The notes below the pieces were generated by a model. That model saw only the letters and a program-made list of their open reading frames with translations. It did no database searches and was not told where the DNA came from. A stretch of 64,000 nucleotides of DNA from Palaemon carinicauda. Taxonomy: Eukaryota; Arthropoda; Malacostraca; Decapoda; Palaemonidae. Both the position numbers and the translations under genes were made by a program. The stretch covers positions 103,026,416 to 103,090,415 of the forward strand of contig NC_090746.1 in assembly GCF_036898095.1 (NCBI RefSeq), given 5' to 3'. This document shows, one piece after another, positions 21,621 to 34,545 of the stretch. Every line of letters begins with the position of its first letter. Position 1 is the first letter of the stretch.

Positions 21621-21720
21621 TAGCCAAGCTACAACCCTATTTGGAAAAGCAAGATGCCGTATAGGGAAAAATAGCCCATTGAGGAAAGGAAAAAGGAAAT
21701 AAACAAAGGATAAGAACAAG
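21571..21720 (-). repeat. SINE-A fragment with (AAT)n tail
   Basis: (ATT)n at 21571-21619 followed by the SINE-A 3' end in minus sense. Confidence 0.8.
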
Positions 21721-21779
21721 TTAACAATAAATTATTCTAAAACAGTAAAAACGTCAAAACATGAATTATCACAAGAGGT

Positions 21780-22455
21780 TTGGCTTAAGATAAACAGAAG
21801 AAAGACAGAGATGAAGAGAACGGAGTATGCAATGGAGGATGAAATATCATTGGAAGGTAGAATCATTTAAATATTTAGGAACAAAGATCTCCAATACCGG
21901 GTCTTTAGAATTAGAGTTTAGTGAAAGATTGAAAAAATCAAATCAGACAATTGCGAGGTTAAGTAAAATATGGAAATCAAATCGCCTAAAATTACATATA
22001 AAAATCAGGCTTTATATCATTTTAGTGAGATCGGTGTTACTCTATGGACATAAGTCATGGTATGACAATGAAACAATCTCCAATAGATTTAGTAGATTTG
22101 AGAACAAAGCCCTCAGAAGGATATTGGGAGTTGAATGGCAGGAAAGGATTAGAAATGAGACTATAAGAGAGATTACTAGTGTCATATGTGGATGAGATCA
22201 TGGTGAGGGGTAGATGGAGATGGCTTGGGCATGCTCTTTGCACTCCCCAAGAGAGATTAGTTCACCAAACTTTCAACTGGGTTTGACAAGGCATTAGATG
22301 AGTTGGAAGACCCAGGCCTACATGGCTGACGACTATGAAGCGTGAAGTAGGTGATGATGAATGGAGAAGTATTGGTTTAATAGCTCAAGATAGAGACGAC
22401 TGGTGAAATCTAACTGAGGTCCTTTGCGTCAATAGGCGAAGGAAGAGAGGGTGAT
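21780..22455 (+). pseudogene. LINE-L non-LTR retrotransposon pol, C-terminal region
   Basis: A 122-codon open part (21827-22195) reads FKYLGTKISNTGSLELEF, a basic connector, RLYIILVRSVLLYG and then NKALRRILGVEWQERIRNET, diagnostic of the segment after RT in non-LTR polymerases. A stop at about 22193 and shifts downstream break the rest (tail GDDEWRSI/DRDDW-like). The upstream RT core is missing. The segment from 22085 on is duplicated from, or to, 11740. Next to it lies SINE-B, as in the other copy. Confidence 0.82.
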
Positions 22456-22469
22456 GATTAATTTTCCGT

Positions 22470-22633
22470 AGGAGTCCAGTGTAGTCACTCTGTATACTGT
22501 AGACTTATCTAAGGGTCTCTGCATCGCCCTTTCTGGCCTATTAGATACGTCCCCTGTCTGGCGTTCTGCCAGACTAGTGTTCGAGACCCGTTCAAGCTCA
22601 ATGGTTTCTTATAGTCTCTGTAATCTCACCATC

Positions 22634-22668
<35 letters not shown>

Positions 22669-23651
22669 ATGCTAAGCTACAACCCTAGTTGGAAAAGCAG
22701 GATGCTATAAGCTCAGGGGCCCCAACAGGGAAAATAGCCCAGTGAGGAAAGGAAACAAGGAAAACATAAAATATTTTAAGAATAGTAACAACCTTTAAGA
22801 TAAATATTTCCTATATAAACTATAAAAACTTTAACGAAACAAGAGGAAGAGAATTATGACAGAATTGTGTGCCCGAGTGTACCCTCAAGCAAGAGAACTC
22901 TAACCCAAGACAGTGGAAGACCATGGTACAGAGGCTATGGCACTACCCAAGAATAGAGAACAATGGTTTGATTTTGGAGTGTCCTCCTAGAAGAGCTGCT
23001 TGCCATAGCTAAAGAGTCTCTTCTACCCTTACCAAGAGGAAAGTGGCCACTGAACAATTACAGTGCAGTAGTTAACCCTTGTGTGAAGAAGAATTGTTTG
23101 GTAATCTCAGTGTTGTCAAGTGTATGAGGACAGAGGAGAATCTGTAAAGAATAGGCCAGACTATTCGGTGTATGTGTAGGCAAAGGGAAAGAACCGTAAC
23201 CAGAGAGAAGGATCCAATGTAGTACTGTCTGGCGAGCAAAGGATGGTGGGTTTTGGTGGAGCCTATAGATCTACCATTGCCTGGTCCTCCCTGGTCCTAA
23301 CTTTGGTGGAGAAGAGGCTTGGGCACCGATCATAATATATGGCCACTGCCAGGGCATTGTCACTGTCCTTTTCATCTGCCCTTCATGAGAGGCCTTTAAA
23401 CCTTTCTTGCTTGAGGGTACACTCGGGCACACTAGTCTATATCATTTCTCTTCCTCTTGTTTTTTGAAGTTTTTATAGTTTATGTATGAAAGATATATTT
23501 CAATGTTGTTACTGGTTTAAAAATATTTTAATTTATAATTACTTCTTTTGTTTTTTATTTGTCTCCTTATTTCATTTTCTCACGGGGTTATTTTCCCTTA
23601 TAGCTTATAACATCTCGCTTTTCAAACTACGGTTGTAGCTTAGCAAGTGAT

Positions 23652-23719
<68 letters not shown>
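22470..23719 (+). repeat. SINE-B split by a SINE-A insertion
   Basis: SINE-B head at 22470-22636 (A-box-like TGGCCTATTAG, B-box-like GTTCGAGACC) and remainder at 23229-23654, with tail (AAT)n at 23655-23719. The interruption at 22637-23228 is a SINE-A. Apart from that it aligns with 12130-12812. Confidence 0.8.
22637..23228 (-). repeat. SINE-A, nearly full length, nested
   Basis: (ATT)n at 22637-22667 is the complement of the 3' AAT tail, followed by about 560 bp in minus sense. It ends at CAATGTAGTACTGTCTGGC, where full copies continue CAGTCAAAGGACCCC, but here SINE-B sequence (GAGCAAAGGATG) resumes. Confidence 0.85.
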
Positions 23720-24058
<339 letters not shown>

Positions 24059-24059
24059 G

Positions 24060-24077
24060 TTATTATTATTATCATTA

Positions 24078-24126
<49 letters not shown>
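24060..24126 (+). repeat. (ATT)n microsatellite
   Basis: ATT tract with two interruptions, at the same place as (ATT)n at 13059. Confidence 0.95.
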
Positions 24127-24130
<4 letters not shown>

Positions 24131-24171
24131 ATTCTAATTTCTGTAACATTAAGATAGATCTGTCATGTGTG

Positions 24172-24176
<5 letters not shown>

Positions 24177-24248
<72 letters not shown>

Positions 24249-24249
24249 A
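24177..24249 (+). repeat. (TA)n-(TG)n compound microsatellite
   Basis: TA to 24230, then TG to about 24249. Confidence 0.95.
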
Positions 24250-24419
24250 TAAATATATAAAACCTTTGAAGGGAAACACTTATGTCAGCCTGTTCAACAA
24301 AAACGTTCTCTGTAAGTTTAAACTTGCAAAATTCCAAGTGCGTAATTACGAAGAGCATTCCATAGTCTGGTCATAGCTGGAATAAAACTTCCAAGATAAG
24401 TGGATTTTCATACACTCAA

Positions 24420-24680
24420 ATATGAACCAAGTTTGAAGTCTCTTTAACAACGATGTCCAAACTTATGGCTGATTACGTGAATTGGACATTTTGCTTGGGC
24501 GTGACCTTGACCTTCCAAAATTTATTAATTTCCAGCTTTTTTACATAAAAGTTAATCCCTGAAAGTTTTATTACTCTACGATTAAAACTGTGGCCAGGAA
24601 GCTGTTCACACACACACACACACACACACACACATTCAAGCACAAACAAAGGGTAAAACATAACCTCCTTCCAACTTCGT
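24420..24680 (-). repeat. AGGTCA-rich interspersed repeat, inverted copy
   Basis: The reverse complement has GAAGGAGGTTATGTTTTACC, a CA/TG tract (24606-24634), GTAATAAAACTTTCAGGG and GGAAGGTCAAGGTCACG. Confidence 0.75.
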
Positions 24681-24878
24681 TAGCTGAGGTAAAAACTACT
24701 ATGTAAGTCAAGTATCAGAGTAAATTGTATGTATGTATGCAGTTTTAGGTAAGTTGACTATTCCGACTTGTAAGGGACGAGGGTGAGCAGTGCACTAGCT
24801 GCGAGTCTGCGACAGCTTGACAAATTGACAATAGACTTTGTAATTGAGTGAACGTTGTAGGTATCGAACTTTAGTGTT

Positions 24879-24981
24879 ATGTCGAAAGAGGTTCGTTCTG
24901 TTGACTGTGTAAGCGTTGGCAAGTTGCTAAAACCTACCCATATACTGGCCCCCAGAGTACCAGTTGATGTAGCGTTTTTAC
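24879..24981 (+). other. possible first coding exon with splice donor
   Basis: ATG at 24879 opens a 52-codon frame (MSKEVRSVDCVSVGKLLKPT...) in non-repetitive sequence. At 24982 a GTAAGT donor occurs in frame context after 34 codons. A 5' UTR-like stretch precedes it (24700-24878). No acceptor or second exon is identified within the window and I do not recognise the protein. A chance open frame is quite possible. Confidence 0.25.
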
Positions 24982-25697
24982 GTAAGTCAATGAAATCGTT
25001 TCACTCAATTTTATTGCATGTCGTTGTTGAGGGTTAGAGCAAACTTTGTCTATCATCCATGTGTTTATCAGTGAAGTTGATCATTCTTTATTGGTGTCAT
25101 TTATCAGAATTTTAGTAGTTAGTAAAGGCAAGATTTGATTACTGTAAGACGTAGCAGGAAACCTTCCTTCCCTTCCTGTGCTTCTACATGTTTGGAGACG
25201 CAGGATAATGACGTTGTTTACCCCCTTCCTGACCTGGAATGTGCCACATCTACACGGTATCCCATATTAGGTCGAGATTTTATGAATAGAATCTACGAAA
25301 AGTGGCATAGTCGCATCAGCGCAAACGTCTATAATGCTGTGTGTCATTTTGATTTGACTTGAGTGGTTAGTTTTGCGTTCTGTATAACATATCTTGAAAA
25401 ATCCATGTACTACAAATGAATTTTTCCCCCGGGGCCATTTTTAATTTTGATCAAGAATGACTTCATATCAATTCCAGTGAAACTATTAGGTTATTTACTC
25501 TTCATGTGACACGTTAAATCCATTTGTCAGAACCTTGACAAAAAATGTGTTACAGAGTCGAAACGGAGAATGCTGAACTTGCTTAGGGAGTTAAGATTAC
25601 GCTAATTGATGAAGTAATTATAAAACATAATTGCAACGTTTTGGATATAATTTTTCTATAGAGAGGAGAAAGATAGAGAAGCTTAATGTTAATTGTT

Positions 25698-25699
<2 letters not shown>
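24982..25699. other. unassigned, low-repeat sequence
   Basis: Contains a 75-codon frame at 25135-25362 without recognisable domain. If the exon at 24879 is real, this would be its intron. Confidence 0.35.

Positions 25700-25758
<59 letters not shown>
25700..25758 (+). repeat. (CT)n microsatellite
   Basis: 59 bp CT tract. Confidence 0.95.
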
Positions 25759-25760
<2 letters not shown>

Positions 25761-25953
25761 GTGTATTAAGACAGTCATAATTTTCCTGTCCATATGCTTT
25801 GTTTCACTGTCATCATACAATTGAGATGTGAATTATACACTCTCTGATCTGGACTGGTGTGTATAGGCTACATGTTTAATTGAAATACAATTCAAAAGGC
25901 AATTTATCCATGGACGAATTCTAAGTTAGAGGGATTTGTAAGGATATATGTAT

Positions 25954-25957
<4 letters not shown>

Positions 25958-26022
<65 letters not shown>
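25958..26022 (+). repeat. (GA)n microsatellite
   Basis: 65 bp GA tract, just before a SINE-A fragment. Confidence 0.95.
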
Positions 26023-26023
<1 letters not shown>

Positions 26024-26044
26024 AGGCAAGTTCATACAAAGCAT

Positions 26045-26530
26045 ATTTAGATAAACGTGAACAAAACAAGAGGAAGAGAAACAAGATAGAACAGTGTGCC
26101 CGAGTGTACCCTCAAGCAAGAGAACTCTAACCCAAGAAAGTGGAAGACCATGATACTGAGGCTATGGCACTACCTTGGCTAGAGAACAATGGTTTGATTT
26201 TGGAGTATCCTTCTCCTAAAAGAGCTGCTTACCATAGCTAAATAGTCTCTTCTACCCTTAGCAAGAGGAAAGTGGCCACTGAACAATTACAGTGCAGTAG
26301 TTAACCCCTTTGGATGAAGAAGAATTGTTTGGTAATTTCAGTGTTGTCAGGTGTATGCAGACAGAAGAATCTGTAAAGAATAGGCCATGCTATTCGGTGT
26401 ATGTGTAGGCAAATGGAAAGTGAACCGTAACCAGAGAGAAAGACCCAATGTAATACTGTCTGGCCAGTCAAAGGACCCCATAACTCTCTAGCAGTAGTAT
26501 CTCGACGGGTGGCTGGTGCCCTGACCAACC
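26045..26530 (-). repeat. SINE-A 5' two-thirds, without tail
   Basis: Contains the 5' end missing in several copies (complement of GTTGGTCAGGGCACCAGCC at 26510-26528) and runs to the AAGAGGAAGAGA block. The AAT-tailed end is absent. Confidence 0.8.
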
Positions 26531-26694
26531 TACTAATTATAGGTTACTGATCATTTGGGTTCATTAATACCTGTCAATTCAACAGAACATTTATAATAAT
26601 AAATGTTCATACTGAAGTTTATCAATAAAAAAAATAGTCATGGAAGTACTTAATCATGAAAAGGTTTTGTTTACATATGTTTTCACAAACACAC

Positions 26695-26911
<217 letters not shown>

Positions 26912-26969
26912 TTGTTCCAACACGAATACTTACCTCGAACTACTTTCTTAGGAGTTACTGGTAATCTCC

Positions 26970-27516
26970 TCTCTACCGACCAGAGTTTTGCGTAGGTTAC
27001 CCCCCACCCCGCTTTCTAAGGAGGCCTACCCCCGGCATTAAGGAATGTGCCCCGAGGGTAGGCTCATCGTAGGTAGGTCGCTGCCCGGCTGGCTGGGTCA
27101 GTGGGTCAGCTCATCAGTAAGTTCTCTGGTCGCGACGTGTGAACACCTCGCTCTCGTTCTCTATCGATCCTTTGTGTGCGTTTTAGTGCCCCATGTGTTC
27201 CCCGCGTGGTAACTTGCGTTTTCAGTGTATTTTTCCCGGGTGTTCCTGTGCGTTCACCTTCCACCCGTGTGCTTACCCAGTGTTTTCATTGATTCCCTTC
27301 GTGCTTGTGTCGTGCGCTGTATGCATTATGGAGCAAATCCGCCGTTGTCCTGGGCCTAGAGCCGGTAAATCGTGTGGAGCGTTCCTCTCCAAGCCTGAAG
27401 TGGATCCTCACTCCCTTTGTTCCTCCTGTAGGGGAAGGGTTTGTTCGTCAGCAGATACGTGCCCCGAGTGTGTAGACTGGAGCGATATCCAGTGGGTACG
27501 GTACGGTACCAAAAAG

Positions 27517-27519
<3 letters not shown>
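26970..27519 (+). pseudogene. DIRS-IV: gag 5' end of a DIRS-like retrotransposon
   Basis: GC-rich leader (26970-27327) followed by a frame from ATG 27328: MEQIRRCPGPRAGKSCGAF, DPHSLCSSCRGRVC, CPECVDWSDIQW. The spacing of Cys, His and Trp matches the start of the DIRS-II gag at 42307 (CPGVAGRPCGTF, DPHTLCPQCRGRRC, CRECREWSASQW). The frame is cut after about 62 codons by (TA)n at 27520. An upstream in-frame ATG (27193) would add 45 residues not shared with DIRS-II, so 27328 is preferred. Nothing of pol or recombinase follows. Confidence 0.75.

Positions 27520-27594
<75 letters not shown>
27520..27594 (+). repeat. (TA)n microsatellite
   Basis: 75 bp TA tract truncating the DIRS-IV gag frame. 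Confidence 0.95.
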
Positions 27595-27597
<3 letters not shown>

Positions 27598-28543
27598 TTT
27601 TGTGTTGAAAGGCATTCGGATATAGGAAATAAGAAATTGTAAGATTAAAAAGTTGTTGAAATAGAACTCCTCAAAAACAAGAACTTTTGGTCTTTTGGAA
27701 CGAAGACCATTTGAAGATAAGTTGAGCATCATTGCAAATCTCTTGGTGACAAAATGCATCACAAACACTGTCTGGGGCCAACAACAAAAATATCATAAGG
27801 AAGAACACTAATCCGTTTTCTAAGAATCCCGATAGGTCTAGGAATTGATAATTAGATGAAAGTAATGGAAAAGTGAAAAAGATTGTTGGCGAGTAAAATC
27901 ACGGGGAAATTGATTTAAAAACCACCATATATACATGTACACATTTCTGGAATTTTCTCTAAATTAGGATTTTTAATCAATATTTGTAAACCTTATCAAT
28001 GACTCAAATATCATGAGGTGTATTATGACAAAGAAACACTCCAAGACCTGATTTCAAAGTTTTTTTTTTCTTTTTTATTGTGGTGAATAAAGACAGTTTC
28101 TTACTCAGTCCTAATTTTCATAAATTGTTCATCTTTGAGAACATCCACTCGAATGGACAAGATTTATTTTCTTTTAAAGTCATTTCCCTTTCCTCTTTCT
28201 TTCATTTCTTCCACTGCTTATTTTATTGACACCTAAAACTTTGCTTATTGGACAGACTGTCTCGGTCTCCTGGTTAGAGCAAAGTTGTTACGGCAGAATT
28301 TCACAATGTGTTCAGAGGCAGTCTTGTCTCTAAAAGGTTTCTTTCACTGTGAGGGTTTGGGACTTTGACATTCAATCAGTGATGTTCGTCGCTTCCCAGG
28401 TATTCAAGATGTCCCTTTCTCTCCTGGAAATTATTTTCTTTTTTGCTTTTAATAGTTTCTTTACTTGAAAGTCATTCATAGAATGTTGTGTATCGAAGGG
28501 TTATCTTATTCATGGGATTTGTATTTTCATTTTTTTTCTTTTT

Positions 28544-28545
<2 letters not shown>
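27595..28545. other. unassigned AT-rich sequence
   Basis: No frame, repeat match or RNA signal seen. Confidence 0.5.

Positions 28546-28548
<3 letters not shown>

Positions 28549-28593
<45 letters not shown>
28549..28593 (+). repeat. (GA)n microsatellite
   Basis: 45 bp GA tract. Confidence 0.95.
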
Positions 28594-28595
<2 letters not shown>

Positions 28596-29899
28596 ACCCA
28601 AGGCATATGTGTGTATATCTAAGTATGGTCTTCCTTAATAGATGTAACATTGTTCATTAGTCATCGTTTTCCACACAATTCTGAGGACAAATTACTCAAT
28701 GGAGATGAGCACCTCAACTATGGAGGGAAGACTTACTAAATATAGATAGTTTATTCCAAAATAATTTTTAGTCTCTGACAAGTGCTCTATGTGTGTTTGT
28801 TCTGGCTGCTTAGTTCATAGTTAGTTAATGATATTTTTTATAATAAATATTTGGCTACAGATTGTTTAATCCTTTGTGTTAACAAAGGTGGGACCAACAA
28901 CCTGCAAGTAATTAGATTTTGAGACAGATAATAATATTATTCTTGGAGAGGTAAAGATTTTTTTTTTTTTTACCTCAGTTGACGTTTGTATTATAAGATT
29001 AATTTTGTTTTTCAATGAATAGAGTAAACTGAACATAGTTTTTTTGCATCCTAATAAAACCAAGTAAGACCCTTAAACCTCCTAGTCCTAAGATAGGAAA
29101 CGGGGGACTATAATTCTGTAGGTTTTAGTTATATAAATCTTCCTGATTCTTCAAAATCAAAATGTACATATTATTTCCTGTTAGAGATTTATGGACAATG
29201 TTTTATATTCAATTAAAATACTGGAGACAAATAGATTGTTCTGCGGATAAATGATCAGGTTTCCTTTTCAGCTGTCAGTTTTATGTAGCATAAGGTCTAT
29301 CCTCTCATGTGCCTTCTGCTATATCCCTTGTACTTGGGAGAAACAACCTCAGATTACACTGTATATGAAGGGTATACGAAACACATATTTTCTTAGAATC
29401 AAGACTTCATCTTAAAAATCCGATATTTTCCTTTTAGAGAACTGAGAACGCAAGAAACATTGGTGAGATGAGATATCTTAATTAGATTTGCGTTTTCTAC
29501 TCACCACTTCACCAGTTTTCAAATTTTCATAATCACAGGGCCTTTATTTACTTCAGGTAGGCCTACTCACTTGGTGGAATAGGTACTGTTGAATAAACCA
29601 ATGATAAAAGGCTGCCCTTCAAAAAAAAAAAAGAAAAAAAAAAGGCCAAATCTACGTAAGGGTTATTAAAACAAAATTGGGCCCACAGACTCAGCGAAAC
29701 TGACTCACAAAGGCCCAAACAAGAACTTACAAAGTACAACTAATATTACACTCGAGCCAGATTCGAAAATGAATTATTATTTCACCCGTTAATGGAAGAT
29801 ATACTTTTATGAATCAATTAGTCTTCATTCGATAATTGTTTGACACATATTAGAATGTACCTCTTTTTATACCCCTATGATACGTAATACTCTCACGCT

Positions 29900-29900
<1 letters not shown>
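28594..29900. other. unassigned AT-rich sequence
   Basis: One interrupted A-run at 29620-29645; otherwise nothing recognised. Confidence 0.5.

Positions 29901-29904
<4 letters not shown>

Positions 29905-29962
<58 letters not shown>
29905..29962 (+). repeat. (CT)n microsatellite
   Basis: 58 bp CT tract. Confidence 0.95.
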
Positions 29963-29967
<5 letters not shown>

Positions 29968-30080
29968 TGCAGACATTGGCACTATCATTTACAGACAGCC
30001 ACATGAAATTGTATTGGCTCAATTTCCATCAGTACCACAAACACAAAAGAAATGATGGTCCAGTCTAAATTCCGGGTGAT

Positions 30081-30081
30081 G

Positions 30082-30159
<78 letters not shown>
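30081..30159 (+). repeat. (GA)n microsatellite
   Basis: 79 bp GA tract with one AAAG interruption; complementary to the CT tract 120 bp upstream. Confidence 0.95.
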
Positions 30160-30161
<2 letters not shown>

Positions 30162-30239
30162 TATGTTATTTTCCATGAGATATTGTTGTAAAAAGATATG
30201 TGATATTTACAGTATTTTTTAACCTTTAATGGACTGGTA

Positions 30240-31955
<1,716 letters not shown>

Positions 31956-31964
31956 CCAGGTCCG

Positions 31965-32145
31965 TTTTCAACCATAGAAAATGGGAATATTATAAAGTGG
32001 GGTGGACTGTGGCCGCCGTTCTAAAATCGAGTTCGTAGAAAACGGGAATATCCTGAACTGTGGCCGTCGTTCTAAAACCGAATTTGGCGGGAGAAGCTAA
32101 CTTATAAAAACCCACCGAACCTATGCTAAAAGCCGTATCCTTACC
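31965..32145 (+). repeat. 60-bp direct duplication leading into a 68-bp unit
   Basis: TAGAAAA(T/C)GGGAATAT ... CTGTGGCCG(C/T)CGTTCTAAAA occurs twice about 60 bp apart. It is followed at 32087-32145 by one diverged copy of the 68-bp unit of the array at 32.8 kb. Confidence 0.75.
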
Positions 32146-32202
32146 GGGGGGGGGGGGGGGGGGGGGGGGGGCGGCTCGCCCCCCCCCGGACCCCCCCCCC
32201 CC
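32146..32202 (+). repeat. G26 - C9 - C12 hairpin-forming run
   Basis: 26 consecutive G (32146-32171), CGGCTCG, nine C, GGA, twelve C. The same arrangement in shorter form ends the array at 33198-33234. Strong potential for hairpin or G-quadruplex. The length of the G run may be unreliable. Confidence 0.85.
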
Positions 32203-32785
32203 TTATTATTATTATTATTATTATTACTTACTAAGCTACAACCCTAGTTGGAAAAGCAGTATGCTATAAGCCCAGGGGCTCCAACAGGGAAAATAGCTCA
32301 GTGCGGAAAGGAAAAAAGGAAAATAAAATATTCTAAGAAGAGTAACATCAATAAATATCTCCTATATAAACTATAAAAACTTTAACAAAACAAGAGGAAG
32401 AGAAATAAGATAGGAGAGTGTGCTCGAGTGTACCCTCAAGCAAGAGAACTCTAACCCAAGACAGTGAAAGGCCATGGTACAGAGGCTATGGCACTACCCA
32501 AGACTAGAGAACAGTGGTTTGATTTTGGAGTGTCCTTCTCCTAGAAGAGCTGCTTACCATAGCTAAAGAGTCTCTTCTACCCTTACCAAGAGGAAAGTGG
32601 CACTGAACAAGTACAGTGCAGTAACCCCTTGGGTGATGAAGAATTGTTTGGTAATCTGTGTTGTCAGGTGTATGAGGATAGAGGAGAATATGTAAAGAAT
32701 ATGCCAGACTATTCAGTGTGTATGTAGGCAAAGGGAAAATGAACCGTAACCAGAGAGGAGGATCCAATGTAGTACTGTCAGATTC
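32203..32785 (-). repeat. SINE-A, nearly full length
   Basis: (ATT)n at 32203-32226 followed by about 555 bp of family A in minus sense, ending CAATGTAGTACTGTC. It lies between the diverged 68-bp unit and the main array, so it probably inserted into the array. Confidence 0.85.
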
Positions 32786-33200
32786 CTTGCCTACGAGTAT
32801 GACGGGAGAAGCTAACTTAAAAAACCCACCTAACCTATGCTAAAAGCCGTGTCCTTACCTATGAGTACGACGGGAGAAGCTAACTTAAAAAATCCACCTA
32901 ACCTATGCTAAAAGCCGTGTCCTTACCTATGAGTACGACGGGAGAAGCTAACTTAAAAAACCCACCTAACCTATGCTAAAAGCCGTGTCCTTACCTATGA
33001 GTACGACGGGAGAAGCTAACTTAAAAAACCCACCTAACCTATGCTAAAAGCCGTGTCCTTACCTATGAGTACGACGGGAGAAGCTAACTTAAAAAATCCA
33101 CCTAACCTATGCTAAAAGCCGTGTCCTTACCTATGAGTACGACGGGAGAAGCTAACTTAAAAAATCCACCTAACCTATGCTAAAAGCCGTGTCCTTACCC
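32786..33200 (+). repeat. 68-bp tandem array, six copies
   Basis: GACGGGAGAAGCTAACTT recurs at 32801, 32869, 32937, 33005, 33073 and 33141: an exact 68-bp period. Units differ mainly at AACCCACC/AATCCACC. There are no spacers, so it is not a CRISPR array. Confidence 0.95.
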
Positions 33201-33234
33201 GGGGGGGCTGCGCCCCCCCGGACCCCCCCCCCCC
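33198..33234 (+). repeat. C3G7-CTGCG-C7GG-A-C12 hairpin
   Basis: CCCGGGGGGG pairs with CCCCCCCGG around CTGCG, followed by C12. It closes the tandem array and mirrors 32144-32202. Confidence 0.9.
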
Positions 33235-33284
33235 TTACACAACAATAACATTAAGTGCATAGTTAAATACTGAAATCCATGTGT

Positions 33285-33703
33285 ACTTACATGATCAATA
33301 TTCGTAATCGCTGAATTCCGAATCTTCGGGAGGCGCGCTGGCGATCTTCTTTCTGACTTTCGATGGGCGGGATGGACCGGGAGATATTCGGTGTATTGGG
33401 GAAATTTATAAACAAAACCACAGATGAGGATAAAAATATCCTGGCACGATATCTGGGATAATTACACCGCCAAAAGTATGCGTTTTCACCGTTTCTTGAT
33501 TTGCCGTCGTACTTCTTAGTGACTTCGCCGATATTGCAACTAGAACACACACCGGAAAAATCACCTAACAGGCCTTTGAAATACAAATAATCACTGAAAT
33601 TGTTAGTGGCCATGAAACTGAACACTTGAAAAAAAGTAGGGTCGTTAATTTGATCGAACTTAATTATATCTTCACAAACACGAGATGTAGCACCGGACGA
33701 CAT
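33285..33703 (-). CDS. exon-like open frame, zinc-ribbon-type protein (Merlin/ISXO2-like N-terminus?)
   Basis: 138 codons from ATG 33703 (MSSGATSRVCEDI...) to a TAA inside a perfect splice donor: coding ...TTG ATC AT followed by GTAAGT (complement of 33285-33290). Residues about 50-90 contain CSSC, a Gly/Lys-rich stretch and WRC followed by RARIFLSSSVVLF. This layout is like the N-terminal zinc ribbon of ISXO2/Merlin-type transposases (CxxC...WRC...RISIRKGSFF), but it is only a pattern resemblance. No DDE core is seen and the next exon would fall in or beyond the tandem array. It could be the first exon of a mobile-element gene or a domesticated one. Confidence 0.4.
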
Positions 33704-34505
33704 GGTGTCTGCACTAGAAAGAACGAGCGTGCTTCATGTGAGGTATGGTATGATCGAGATTTTTGAATTCTTGAATTCTGATTGGGCAAAAAATTGCCCT
33801 TAGGCTAATCCGCAGGTCAAGTGGGGTCTCATTGGGTCGTTTCAAAAGTACCGCGGCCGCGATTAGTTCGGTAATTTGCCACTACAGCGGTGCTATCGCT
33901 ATCGTAACGCCAACTACAGCTAGTTTTTTGAACTATGGGAGCGAGAAAATTCGTGGCCGGAGTAAGAACTCGAGCCACATATAAATTTTCAGGTAATTTA
34001 GGGTTTTCGGCAAAAAACATAAAAGTGTGCGATTAAGCACATATTTAAGATCCGTAGACCATTTCCAAACGATCTTATTCTATACAAGATAACAGTGGGA
34101 GCGATAATAAACAAAATATGGGGGGGTGGCCGGCACGCTACAAACTACCCGAATCAAGTTCAAGATGGTGCATCCGGATTTGAATTACAGCCAAAATCAT
34201 GGTCTACTTACAAAATTGGGGTGAATGTAGTTTATGGGGACAGGGCGATATCTTTCTTATTACTAGCCCAATCTATTTTCCTTATGGGGAAGATGTGCTT
34301 TAATATGATCCAATATACCATATTATGAAGTTATTTTATATTTTCTAAATTCAGCCCAAGAAGGGGGTCCGGGCGCTTGACCCCGGCTAAGGGTTGTGAC
34401 CTGGGAACTACTAGGTTCAGTTAGGTTGGGTTTGTGGGGTTTGTATGATAGCGAAAGTGGTTGGGGGGTCGCAGGGGGGTGTTAGCCCCTCCTGTTAGGT
34501 CATTA
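33704..34505. other. unassigned, upstream of exon-like frame
   Basis: Base composition is more even than in the neighbours. A 63-codon minus frame (33829-34020) has no known domain. TTAGGTTGGGTTT-type motifs at 34405-34440. Confidence 0.4.
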
Positions 34506-34545
34506 GGAAGGTAAGGACACGGCTTGTAGGTCAGGTTAGGGGGGA
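34440..34545 (-). repeat. diverged inverted copy of the 68-bp unit end and G/C run
   Basis: GGTAAGGACACGGCTT...GGTTAGG (34511-34545) is the inverse of CCTAACC...AAGCCGTGTCCTTACC in the array, and G-runs precede it (34460-34480) as C-runs follow the array. The pair may be terminal inverted repeats of one element spanning about 32.0-34.5 kb. Confidence 0.5.

Noticed and set aside
32786..33200. CRISPR-like regular repeats
   Set aside because: Head-to-tail 68-bp units without spacers in a eukaryotic, microsatellite-rich context; a plain tandem array.
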